Origin: Bacteroidia bacterium
GTDB taxonomy: Bacteria > Bacteroidota > Bacteroidia > Flavobacteriales > Flavobacteriaceae
Length of the DNA: 64,000 bases
Direction: 5' to 3'
NCBI GenBank assembly: GCA_030427585.1
Contig: JAUIBW010000019.1
Location: 30,208 to 94,207 of the forward strand
In this document: positions 28,801-36,086 of the stretch, piece after piece
Layout of the letters: the number at the start of each line of letters is the position of its first letter
Numbering within the stretch: position 1 is the first letter of the stretch
The notes under the pieces: generated by a model
Told to the model about the DNA's origin: nothing
Seen by the model: the letters and a program-made list of their open reading frames with translations, nothing else
The model's database searches: none
Program-made: the position numbers and the translations under genes

Positions 28801-30420
28801 GATCAGGATAATACTCTACCAAGAAGAGCAGGAGTAAGTTCGTTTGGTTTTGGGGGAGCAAATTCACATATCGTTTTAGAAGAATATATTGAGGAAGAAG
28901 ATCATTCTCAAGTTCAATTAGATGAACCACATATCATTGTACTTTCAGCGAAGACTGAAGATCGACTTAAAGCATACACTCAATTATTATATAATTATGT
29001 AGAAAAACACAATATTAATCTTACTAATCTTGCTTTTACACTTCAGATAGGGAGAGATGAGATGGATGAACGATTGGGACTGGTGGTAAATTCGATTGAA
29101 GAACTAAAAGAGAAACTTTCAGATTACTTAAGTCAAAAAGAAAACATAGAAGATATTTTCTATGATAGAGTTAAACGAAATAATGTAGCGACCATAGACT
29201 ACACAGAAAATAATGACTTCTCAGAAACGCAGATTAATAAGTACATTAATGATAAGAATTATTCTAGGTTAGCCGAAGCTTGGGTAATGGGAGTCAATAT
29301 AGATTGGGCACAGCTTTATAAACAAGTAAAACCAAGACGTATTAGCTTGCCAACATATCCTTTTGCTCGTGAGAGATACTGGTTTAATTTGGCAGATAGT
29401 GAAAAATTGAAATCCGAAGGAGAATTTGAAAAACTTCACCCGTTGTTACATTATAATTCCTCTACACTAAGTCAGCAGTGTTATACTTCTGTTTTCAGTG
29501 GTAAAGAATTTTTTATAAAAGATCATAAGATACAACAGCAAAATGTAATGCCTTTTACCGCCTATTTGGAAATAGCCTATGTAGCAGTAAAAAAAGCAAT
29601 ACCGGATCTTAATGAATCTACATCTCTGGAATTAAGAAATACCTCTTGGGCAGATTTGCTTACTATTAAAGATAACAAAGAAGTTAATATATCACTTGTT
29701 GAAAATAATGATAAAGGAGTTGACTATGAAATTTATAGTACAGTAGGAGAAAAAGAAATAATCCATTGCGAGGGAGAAGTTGCGATTATAGCAAATCAAA
29801 CTTCAACAACGATTGATATAGCTCAACTCAAAACTCATTTTACAACAGAACCTATTAATCCAGAAGAACTTTATCAGGTTTTGGAACGTATGGATATGAG
29901 TTATGGCCCTTCTTTTAAGGGAATAAAAAACGTTTACAAGGGAGAAGATCAAATTCTGGCCCAATTAAGTTTACCAAAAACTATAACAGATGATTATGAA
30001 AACTATACTCTTCATCCAAGTCTTATTGAGAGTTCGTTACAATTGGGAATTGGTTTATTGACTGATCTGGATCCAAAATTAAATCAACCCATATTACCTG
30101 TTGCAATAGGATCTATAAAGTTATTTTCTCCTTGCCAGAAAGAATTATATGCCTGGGTAAGATACTCAAAAGGAAGCAAACCAGAAGATGGTGTAGTGAA
30201 TATAGATATTGATCTCACCGATGGATTAGGAGAGATATGTATTAAAATGAAGTCTTTGTCATTCGATAACTCTTTACATAAGAAGTCTATTAAAGATTCA
30301 TATAAGGATTTTGAAATGTTAATAAATGCCATACAGAATTATGATTCAAACCAAACAGAATTCGATGATACAGAAGATCACACTGTAAGCTTTGATAAAT
30401 TATTAAAGGATGTATACTAA
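19870..30420 (+). CDS. Trans-AT PKS: ACP-DUF2156-PLP lyase-KS-DH-KR-ACP-KS-DH*
   Basis: 3516 residues with no AT domain. Order: ACP 5-78 (phosphopantetheine S43); a DUF2156/LPG-synthase-C-like GNAT-fold domain about 135-470 (FTLQGSKMRRLRYQVSKFER, GGLEFAIVEI, ILSLGG); a tryptophanase/tyrosine-phenol-lyase-like PLP domain about 545-915 (FDTTRIVENA with D709 and R712, SLAKNFCVDKGG with Schiff-base K752). Then KS1 1002-1430 (C1167, H1302, H1342); DH1 1618-1920 (H1643, D1812, but E1647 where HxxxG expects G); KR1 1940-2390 (TGGAGGLG, S2281, Y2296); ACP 2418-2495 (S2457). Last are KS2 2571-3010 (C2739, H2874, H2921) and DH2 3189-3480, which looks inactive (no HxxxG, E3387 for D). The protein ends after DH2, so its module finishes on following proteins. 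Starting with an ACP implies a partner upstream in the assembly line or a loading role. Confidence 0.93.
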   Translation: MIDKEILLESTECYLKSLISEFTQISIGDNCVSTPFQELGIDSFRILQIIKKLEEEFGTLPKTLLFENFNIGDLSYYFVDKYEGILIEKFKQEKGDSDRATHSNEEPLNSIEKNTKIIDNQNDVYGVKTPVLILEKEVNKHPELLKLVEKLFHQYKNEGSASRGTRNIAPNLFIGAEKKGYFNYSRYKDIILVYSYTGAKDYLSVITEEIYQYCINNNFELNLFTVDQVGSIGGVVFTTTPFGVLSRINIKDFTLQGSKMRRLRYQVSKFERAGKCRTEEYQNGSDEKVDKNITKIIDEWCAPRTMVNPLIHIVKEEILSGNLNAEHRLFLTYLDDVLQNVILISKLSSEENGYLMDLEFYPKSMPLGGLEFAIVEIIKTLKTEEYTILSLGGTYGCKLNSSSNSDPELDKTLDYLRGQNIFNDEGNLQFKNKFRPEHNTVFLSRPVGSNPDNITDIIMMIADPMKMQTSDKENHTFTKLYKQTNVLELKTARQNTSNSNGEFKQVKENLQVEKHKVVIEGEERSIILSDYGYNPLNIPGDQVTFDLKTDSWAQLELPVIQNQLSFLYTQLQQPVDLIESLRNIFPFSYFMLTTAGRTAERAFCKSWPKKGKVLQNLLFPTMIFNQIQNGFTPIELPHPRVYKLDSEDQYKGNLNWEILKKQVKEDSESIAFVFIEMNDNAAGGAPVSLQHLKQVKDLLSEYAIPLVFDTTRIVENALFILEHENEFIGKNVWDVVQEMVSYADAIIASLAKNFCVDKGGLIGTNDAELYNKIQNFIQEESIGLDVIDKKVIGLSFHNRNKIETRVRNRLQSVQTIWRVLKQQGIPVVQPALGHCILIDVKQIPEFELFEYPVASFVSWLYLNTGIRAGAHNVGMQKDTEINNLVRLAIPVGLKQEKIEEIANRLIKAFQKKTNIPEILPKDNQSKTFGNIHTNFNLKMYHNTSGEVVSKTPNSETSSIDNDNNISVTESAGKSTQTDSDIKVKETGANQSIQNDKRYQTGDIAIVGIAGRYPKAKNMNEFWNNLVQGKDCVEDIPDVRFGQRLHNKFSEKYRGGFIDDIDKFDSLFFNISPREAEYLDPQERLFLEVAWEAIEDAGYYPETLVDDNASRNIGVYVGAVWTLYQVIGTEEKLKGNFVSPSSHLWGIANRVSYAFNLSGPSLPIDTACSSSLSALYLACEAIYKGECSGAIVGGVNLDVHQSKIDINKSGGALSTDGVCRTFGKGANGYVAGEGVGAVYIKPLDKAVKDGDHVYGVIKGIAVNHGGKTSGFMVPSPKSQAQVVTTALENAKIDARSIGYVEAHGTGTELGDPIEISGLTTAFQEYNVDKQKCSIGSVKTNIGHLEAAAGIVGLHKVLLQMKYKKLVPSLHSSDLNPFIDFKNSPFYVEQTVKEWKPKTIEGVQYPLRAGISSFGAGGANAHVIIEEYVTSIEEEKTPSSKFKEYIFPLSARNENQLRETAIRLSSFLQDDLSGEKLLTCKDIAHTLQIGRKSFDHRLVIIAKTKQELVQKLTLFIDGKQDNAMLTGEVKNSQNITRLLNRKEKEEFIKFLSQSGDLSKLAQLWSVGFLADWQGIQALEAGAKISLPTYPFADKRHWISDTSKSPNLGLYSTTALHPLIDSNESTFERQVFKKTFHDKDFFIYDHLVSEIPTLPGVAYLDFARKAGELATGRKVQIIKNILWLSPLTVVDSAPREVCIELKPNGGLVHFEVFSEEENTTKQIYSQGKLIYATHEELTAEPEYIDLEEIRTRCVKVTDGKEAYPLFKSLGLDLGPSFQVLQDIFKNDDEILGELLIPEIRNNDFNDYLLHPSLVDGSFQAGMAAQLGAQTGEMFVPYSIGEVEVLQPLKPKCFSYVKKVDEPGSKVSKVNVFIVDEDGMILVKIRESIGVPLVSVHEKPDQTKEEEEYSKLYYAHEWKKSLLEQEKVVSNESGPILLFSLDEKLQKVYKDRYKKNEDIILIEPGDRYKKFGNHRYKVNPKKPADFKKLFEALNKDTIKKICFAWPIGDELKDDDEYKEGFIEKSFDNGIYSFLILCQSLIEQKLDNVQLLYLYLGQIGAIQPHHEAINGFAKTLQMEHPKLYCKILEIQQSKKSYDKILDIALTELHSDNSNEMTIRYQEEERYVRKVKEFSLFQDQDSDTTDSFGLKENGVYIITGGAGGLGLIFAEYLAAQCKARLVLTGRSKLSGERQTKLDKLSEAGAEVMYVPADISIAKDVENLIKKAKSKFGKINGIIHSAGVLRDSYVRNKTREEMEAVFAPKVYGTFYLDRATKDEDLDFFVTFSSLAAVGGNAGQCDYSFANHFMDSFAEKRKLLQEKGERAGVTLSLNWSLWADGGMKLDEQTEIFFKKNLGIKPLSIETGLEAFEKGLHTRKVQFVVLEGVQEKIERAWGIKEKETPEAVTTDSKTSTDSEVQVDQQADKDLFILVRDALSEIVMEMLKLDPEDISYDKILLDLGFDSIGLTTYANRINELYELDITPVLFFEYPSIKEIATFLSREHKNEVQKTHKVSGGASSSDTIKEVSQSTKRKEEHSDAEKDIYSINKGWNASALDLQPQSSGVELSTESRFIDQPIAIVGMSGVMPGSENLEEFWENLENEKNLITVIPEDRWNWEDYDGDPFREKNKTNSKWGGFMSDVDKFDPSFFGISPREAEMMDPQQRIFLETVWKTIEDSGHKVSDLSGTKTGLFVGVATRDYADSLVDNQIPLDGYTASGNSHSVLVNRVSFLLNLRGPSAPLDTACSSSLIAVHRAIESIHTGSCDMAIVGGVQLMLTPAAYISFGMAGMLSGDGKCKTFDKSANGYVRGEGSGAIFLKPLDKAEADRDHIYAVIKATTENHGGKVTMLTAPNPVAQTDLLVEAYEKAHIDPSTVGYIECHGTGTSLGDPIEIQALNKTFSELYKKHDKVPAKTPHCGLSSVKTNIGHLETAAGIAGVLKVLLSLKHKKIPATLHFKELNPYINLKDSPLYIVDKTQNWEVIKDDQDNTLPRRAGVSSFGFGGANSHIVLEEYIEEEDHSQVQLDEPHIIVLSAKTEDRLKAYTQLLYNYVEKHNINLTNLAFTLQIGRDEMDERLGLVVNSIEELKEKLSDYLSQKENIEDIFYDRVKRNNVATIDYTENNDFSETQINKYINDKNYSRLAEAWVMGVNIDWAQLYKQVKPRRISLPTYPFARERYWFNLADSEKLKSEGEFEKLHPLLHYNSSTLSQQCYTSVFSGKEFFIKDHKIQQQNVMPFTAYLEIAYVAVKKAIPDLNESTSLELRNTSWADLLTIKDNKEVNISLVENNDKGVDYEIYSTVGEKEIIHCEGEVAIIANQTSTTIDIAQLKTHFTTEPINPEELYQVLERMDMSYGPSFKGIKNVYKGEDQILAQLSLPKTITDDYENYTLHPSLIESSLQLGIGLLTDLDPKLNQPILPVAIGSIKLFSPCQKELYAWVRYSKGSKPEDGVVNIDIDLTDGLGEICIKMKSLSFDNSLHKKSIKDSYKDFEMLINAIQNYDSNQTEFDDTEDHTVSFDKLLKDVY

Positions 30421-30435
30421 AGGAAAGATAAGGTC

Positions 30436-32205
30436 ATGATAGTAATCGACAATATATTAGAAAAAATTGTTTCAAAGAAAATAGAGAAGAAAGAAGCTTT
30501 AAAATTCTTTGAAGAATTACCCGAAAAAGAGAAAAGTTATTTGGTTTCTAAACTAAAAACGCATTTATCAAATAGGGCTGGCTCAGTAGAGAATAATTTT
30601 TCCAATAAAAAAGATAGAACACTTAAAGCAGTAACAGAACTTCAGTTAAATGAAGAACATAAGGGATTCATTGATCAAATGGCCCAGAAACTGGAAAAAA
30701 ATGCGCCAAAATCCAAAGAAAATGCATCTAAGTGTCAGACATATTTTGTAGATCAAAGAAGAACCGGAGGGTTGAAAAAAGCGTTGAAACGTTTACAATT
30801 TCATTTAACATATAGTAAGGGTGAAGGAGCATACCTTTATGATATTGATGGTAATAAATACATTGATATAGCAAGTGATAATGGAGTTAATCTATTTGGT
30901 CACCAACCAGACTTTATAAAAGAAGCGATCTCAAAACGGTTAGATAAAGGCTATCCTTTGGTAGGGTATACAGAAGAGCTTTCTCTGGCAACCCAACTTT
31001 TTAGTGAACTTACAGGTCACGAAAGGGTTCTTTTTACACAATCTGGTACAGAGGCAGTTATGTGGGCAGTAAGGATTGCTCGTGCAGCTACTCAAAAGAA
31101 AAAAATAGTAATTTTTGAAGGAGCGTATCATGGATTATCTGATACAGTACTCGCAGCCAAAGATCAGTTTGGTAATAGCATTGCAATGGGGTTGGGAATG
31201 ATTCAGGAATTTGCCGATGAGCTTATTGTTCTGGATTATGGAAATATGGACCATCTGGATATTATAGAAGGGAGAGCACACGAAATTGCTGGAATCCTGG
31301 TAGAACCTGTACAATCCAGAAATCCAAGTAATCAGCCTGTTGAATTCCTAAAGGAGGTACGCAAATTAACTCTTGAAAAAAATATCCTGTTGATAATAGA
31401 TGAAATGATCACTGGATTTAGGGCTTCCTGTAGCGGAGTACAAGGTCTTTGGAAGATTAAAGGAGACCTTGCTACCTATGGAAAAGTTCCTGCAGGGGGA
31501 ATGCCTTCCGGGATGATTGCAGGACTTACCAAATACATGAATTATGTAGACGGGGGAACATTTGACTATGATGATAATTCGATGCCCAGTGTTAAAAAAG
31601 CACTTATGGCAGGAACACATACTAGAAACCCAATTAAACTAGCTGCAACACTAGCAATACTTTCCGAAATTAAAAAAAGGAGTTCAACTTCAGAAAACAA
31701 TACTGATAAAGCAAGTCCTGATTTCTTACATGAGTTAAATGAAAAGACCAGGCTCATGTGCGAAGAACTGAATTCTTTTTTTAGAGTTAAAAATGTGCCA
31801 TTGATAATCGAGTATTTCAGTTCATTATTCAGATTCAAATTTCTGGATGATCCCAATGGGGTGGTAAAAGAGTTAGTTTTTGTTTTGATGAGAATAAATG
31901 GAGTTGAAACCAGCCCTTCTGGCAACTGCTTTTTGACATTAGCGCACTCTGATAAGGATATTAAATCTATTATAAGAGTTGTAAAGAAAAGCATTGATAT
32001 GCTATTGAAACAGAACTTCTTTTATATACCTGATAGTATTGAAGAAGATGAAATTAAAGAAGATATCCAGTCGACAATATCTACCATTCCTGATATGAGA
32101 AACGATCCTGAGCAAGGAACCAAAAAAAATGATCAAATGGAAAAATTAAGAAAATTAATTATATCCGATTTGAATAATTTTCAAGAAAAAGGAGTAACAA
32201 TATGA
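30436..32205 (+). CDS. Discrete class III aminotransferase acting on the PKS (AMT)
   Basis: A 589-residue PLP enzyme of the glutamate-1-semialdehyde aminomutase-like class III group, close in pattern to the in-line aminotransferase domains of iturin/mycosubtilin synthases (DGNKYIDIASDNGVNLFGHQ, FTQSGTEAVMWAVRIARA, FEGAYHG, IDEMITGFR, PLP lysine K350 in TYGKVPAGGMPSG). The first ~40 residues (ILEKIVSKKIEKKEALKFF) form a charged helix pair resembling a PKS docking element. It starts 15 bases after the first PKS gene, and its stop overlaps the next PKS start as ATGA. I infer that it aminates the beta-keto group made by KS2, giving a beta-amino intermediate. Confidence 0.88.
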   Translation: MIVIDNILEKIVSKKIEKKEALKFFEELPEKEKSYLVSKLKTHLSNRAGSVENNFSNKKDRTLKAVTELQLNEEHKGFIDQMAQKLEKNAPKSKENASKCQTYFVDQRRTGGLKKALKRLQFHLTYSKGEGAYLYDIDGNKYIDIASDNGVNLFGHQPDFIKEAISKRLDKGYPLVGYTEELSLATQLFSELTGHERVLFTQSGTEAVMWAVRIARAATQKKKIVIFEGAYHGLSDTVLAAKDQFGNSIAMGLGMIQEFADELIVLDYGNMDHLDIIEGRAHEIAGILVEPVQSRNPSNQPVEFLKEVRKLTLEKNILLIIDEMITGFRASCSGVQGLWKIKGDLATYGKVPAGGMPSGMIAGLTKYMNYVDGGTFDYDDNSMPSVKKALMAGTHTRNPIKLAATLAILSEIKKRSSTSENNTDKASPDFLHELNEKTRLMCEELNSFFRVKNVPLIIEYFSSLFRFKFLDDPNGVVKELVFVLMRINGVETSPSGNCFLTLAHSDKDIKSIIRVVKKSIDMLLKQNFFYIPDSIEEDEIKEDIQSTISTIPDMRNDPEQGTKKNDQMEKLRKLIISDLNNFQEKGVTI

Positions 32206-35200
32206 CAGTAGCAATAACTCAAAATGTTTTACAAGAGATCATAACGATCTTTGAAACCACATTACGACTCCCCGCAGGGAAATTGGATCCTGATGCTAAT
32301 TTCGAGGATTTTGGTATAGATTCCATTATTTCTATGGAATTGATCAATAAAATATCCCGTAAGTTTAATATTACCCTATCCCCTTCAAAATTCGTAAATG
32401 TAAACACAACTCAAGAACTTGCTGATTTACTGGAAGAGGAGATAATCAGTGTTAAAACAGATAACATAGATAATGTGACTGAGATAAATGATTCGCCAGA
32501 AATACGGATGAATTCAGAGATCAAAAGTCAGGTAACCGAAAAAAATATCAACTCAAATTCTACGAGAGATCGAATATCTCGAGGTAGAAAATCTGTTAAA
32601 GAATCTTATCATAAATTATTACATTTTATACATCAAAAATATAAGATAGATCTGTTACACCGCTCGTTTAGATCGATTGATGAAATAGTTGATTTTTTGT
32701 TATCTCACCATAGTGATGATTTGATGCAGTATTACAATACTTTTGATCAAAGTAATGAGAACGACTTCAATGAAAAACAAAAACAGAGACCTAGTGCAAA
32801 TGTGACAGATAAACCATCATCCCAAAACTGCGATATAGCTATTGTTGGTCTTAGTTGCAATTTTCCCGATGCACCTAATATTCGGACATTTTGGAAAAAC
32901 CTAGTTGATGGTAAAAATAGCATCAACGAAATTTCGAAATCAAGATGGAATTGGGAAGATTATTATGAAGAATCAGTATCCAAAGGCAAGACTGTTTCCA
33001 AATGGGGAGCAATGATCAATGATATTGATTGTTTTGATCCGAAATTTTTTGACCTTGATCCAGAAGAAGCAGCACTGATGGACCCCCAGGAGAGGTTGCT
33101 GATACAAGAGGTCTATAAAGCATTTCAGGATGCAGGTATAGCACCTAAAAAATTAGCCGGGTCTGATACAGCTATATATGTTGCTTATGAGTATTCAGAA
33201 TATGAAAATTATCTAAGAAAGAACATAGATAAAATACCGGTAGGTAAATATGGACCTGTTTTCAGCTCCTCAAGCCCTACATATTATCTAGCAAACAGAC
33301 TTTCGTTTTTGTTTGATTTTTATGGACCTAGTGAATCTATAAATGTTAACTGTGCAGGATCTGCAGTAGCAATCAATAGAGCCTATTACTCACTACTAAA
33401 TAATGAATGTAGTACTGCAGTTGTAGGTGGTGTATCTTTAAATTTATTTGCAGAGGATTACATCTCATTATCACAATATGGTATGTTATCACCTACAGGA
33501 ACATGTGGAGTTTTTGATGATGAAGCTAACGGATTTACCAGGGGAGAAGGGGTAGCAGCCGTTGTTCTAAAAAGATTGGATGATGCCAAAAAAGATAATG
33601 ACAGAATTTATGGTGTTATCAAAACCAGTCATCAGAATAATAGAGGTAATGCCAGGTTTTTATCAGAAGTAAAACACGAATCTATTACCAATGTTATAAC
33701 GAGGTGCTATCAAAAGGCTTCAATAGCCCCAGAATCAATACACTATATCGAAGTTGATGGATATGCAACAAAATGGGGAGACTCTTTTGAATACGAAGGA
33801 ATTAAAAACGTGTTTAAAGAACATAAATCAAAAGAAAAAAATTGTGCTTTAGGTAGTGTAAAAGGAAATATAGGAAATCTGGAAGCTGTTAGTGGATTGG
33901 CTGGCTTTATTAAACTGGCACTTTCACTGTATCATAAAAAGTTTCCGATGACCATATCAGGAAAAAAGATAAACACCTTTCTTGATATTGATAACCCTTC
34001 TCATCCTTTATACATAGCTAATAAAGAGTTACCTTTTAATATATTACGTGAGCATAATGATACTCCAATTAGGGCGGGACTTAATTCTTTTGCAGATAGT
34101 GGAGTTAATTTGCATATCGTTTTAGAGGAATATCCTATTAAAGCACCAGTGTCCAAAATAGAAACTACAACATCATCTCAGTTATTTGTTCTTTCTGCAA
34201 AAGATGATAAACGTTTGGATGAATACATCGATAACTATATTGATTATTTATCTAATACTAAGATTGATTCATCTTTCGAAGACTTGATTTATACTTTACA
34301 GGTAGGCCGGGATGCCATGGATGAAAGATTATGTATAGTTGCCTCTTCTCAGACAGAAGTACTTGAAAAATTGATCATGATCAAAAATTCAGGCAAGGAA
34401 GGATCATTGGAAAAGAAAGGAATTTTTTACGGAAATATTAATCGCAATAAAGAAAATGGGATTATCAAAATCTTAACAAAAGATATGATAAATACTATAA
34501 TTGAACAAAGTCTAAAGACTGCGAAGTGGGAGCAGCTTGCACAACTTTGGACTAGTGGTCTTCATATAGATTGGACCATGGTATGGAAAAACAAAAAAGT
34601 ATACCCCATATCTTTACCAGATTATCCTTTTGCCAAAGAAAGGTATTGGGTTGACATAGATGATATAGAAAAATCAGGTTCTAAAGAAAAGCAACCAATA
34701 TCAAAAGGGATAAATAATAATCAGGCAATTAACGAAAATTGTGTACAGGCCGAGTGGTTCTTTTTCAGGTCTGATAATAGTGTGGAAAGTGATCTTATGA
34801 AACCCACTGAAAAAATAAAACTTTTCTTGAAACATGAAATAGCCTTGCAAATAAAAAAACCAATAGAAAAAATATCCGAAGATAGTAATTTCCTAGACTT
34901 AGGAATGAACTCTATTGGGCTGATAACTATGATTGCACAGATTAATGATTTGTTAGAAATTAATATATCACCAGCTATTCTATTTAATAATTCAGAAATT
35001 AAAACCCTTACTCAGTATTTAGTAGAGAACCACTTGGAAAAGATTGAAAAGATACAAGTTACAAATGATAAAGAGTATAAAGGTAAAGATATAGGTGAAA
35101 AAGGATCAAAACCCAATGAAGCAACACCTGATCTTATAGGTAAAACATTGGTGCCTATGCAAGTAAAAGGCAAGAAGCGACCTATTTTTGCAGTCCCGGG

Positions 35201-35993
35201 TGCAGATGGAAATATAATAACCTTACAACATCTTATTTCAGCATTAGGAATAAAACAACCATTCTATGGCTTAGAACCGGTAGGGATTACAAAAGAGAAT
35301 ACTACTCTTAATAGTGTAGAAGCTATAGCTAAAACCAATATAGAAGCAATTAAAGAGATACAGTCTACTGGTCCATACCGTCTACTGGGGTTTTCTAATG
35401 GTGGCACAATTGCCTACGAAATGGCTAGGATTTTATTGGATCAAAAAGAAACGGTAGAAGCTTTAATACTTGTAGACTGTATGTCTCCTACAATAGCAAG
35501 TGGCCATATGATTGATGATCTAGTAGAAGGGATTAAATCTATTTTCATTAACGCATCTGGTCAGAATGTGAGTTTGGATGCAGAGCAATTAAAACAGGTT
35601 CCTGAAAACGAAATTGTTGATTATATATATGATAACGTTAAAAATCTAGGGTTTAATTTTCCGAAAGAACAATTGGCAACAAGTATTTACACCACAATTG
35701 CGAATGATAAATATTGTCGTGCTTATAAACCTTTAAAATTAACAGAAGAAATAGAAATATTACTCTTTAAAGCCACAGAAGGTTATATGGATGCATATAA
35801 AAATGCTCCCGAAGATTATGGTTGGAATGTATTATTACACAAACCAATCCTAATTCACGCTATTGAATCTAATCACTTTTCAATTATTAATAAGAATAAT
35901 AGTAAAAAGATTGCTAGAAAAATAACTGCTTTTTTCAATAAGGCTACATCAAAAAAATCTACCGTAAAACAAAAAGTACTTCAAAAACACTAA
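32202..35993 (+). CDS. Terminal PKS protein: ACP-KS0-ACP-thioesterase
   Basis: 1263 residues. N-terminal ACP about 3-80 (FGIDSI, S41), which would complete the module started by KS2 and the aminotransferase. KS about 210-640 keeps C384 in NVNCAGS, but the HGTGT histidine is D519 (VDGYATKWGD) and the second histidine is N559 (GNIGNLEA), so it cannot decarboxylate and is a non-elongating KS0. Then an ACP about 865-945 with S904 in GMNSIG (N instead of D), and a type I thioesterase about 990-1263 with S1065 (GFSNGG), an acidic residue in LVDCMSP and H1225 (SNHFSI). The thioesterase should release the product by hydrolysis or cyclisation. It is the only TE in the window. Confidence 0.93.
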   Translation: MTVAITQNVLQEIITIFETTLRLPAGKLDPDANFEDFGIDSIISMELINKISRKFNITLSPSKFVNVNTTQELADLLEEEIISVKTDNIDNVTEINDSPEIRMNSEIKSQVTEKNINSNSTRDRISRGRKSVKESYHKLLHFIHQKYKIDLLHRSFRSIDEIVDFLLSHHSDDLMQYYNTFDQSNENDFNEKQKQRPSANVTDKPSSQNCDIAIVGLSCNFPDAPNIRTFWKNLVDGKNSINEISKSRWNWEDYYEESVSKGKTVSKWGAMINDIDCFDPKFFDLDPEEAALMDPQERLLIQEVYKAFQDAGIAPKKLAGSDTAIYVAYEYSEYENYLRKNIDKIPVGKYGPVFSSSSPTYYLANRLSFLFDFYGPSESINVNCAGSAVAINRAYYSLLNNECSTAVVGGVSLNLFAEDYISLSQYGMLSPTGTCGVFDDEANGFTRGEGVAAVVLKRLDDAKKDNDRIYGVIKTSHQNNRGNARFLSEVKHESITNVITRCYQKASIAPESIHYIEVDGYATKWGDSFEYEGIKNVFKEHKSKEKNCALGSVKGNIGNLEAVSGLAGFIKLALSLYHKKFPMTISGKKINTFLDIDNPSHPLYIANKELPFNILREHNDTPIRAGLNSFADSGVNLHIVLEEYPIKAPVSKIETTTSSQLFVLSAKDDKRLDEYIDNYIDYLSNTKIDSSFEDLIYTLQVGRDAMDERLCIVASSQTEVLEKLIMIKNSGKEGSLEKKGIFYGNINRNKENGIIKILTKDMINTIIEQSLKTAKWEQLAQLWTSGLHIDWTMVWKNKKVYPISLPDYPFAKERYWVDIDDIEKSGSKEKQPISKGINNNQAINENCVQAEWFFFRSDNSVESDLMKPTEKIKLFLKHEIALQIKKPIEKISEDSNFLDLGMNSIGLITMIAQINDLLEINISPAILFNNSEIKTLTQYLVENHLEKIEKIQVTNDKEYKGKDIGEKGSKPNEATPDLIGKTLVPMQVKGKKRPIFAVPGADGNIITLQHLISALGIKQPFYGLEPVGITKENTTLNSVEAIAKTNIEAIKEIQSTGPYRLLGFSNGGTIAYEMARILLDQKETVEALILVDCMSPTIASGHMIDDLVEGIKSIFINASGQNVSLDAEQLKQVPENEIVDYIYDNVKNLGFNFPKEQLATSIYTTIANDKYCRAYKPLKLTEEIEILLFKATEGYMDAYKNAPEDYGWNVLLHKPILIHAIESNHFSIINKNNSKKIARKITAFFNKATSKKSTVKQKVLQKH

Positions 35994-36086
35994 TAGATTA
36001 AAAACAGATAGTGTACGATTAACAACTTATACCAGTAGAAATTAAGCTCTATTGGATTACTGTTTAAACATGTAATAAATCTTATT

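Noticed and set aside
19870..36000. Calling the locus a leinamycin cluster
   Set aside because: LnmK and lyase domains fit that family, but no product logic, no HMGS set and no confirmed DUF/SH homology are visible here. It remains a hypothesis.
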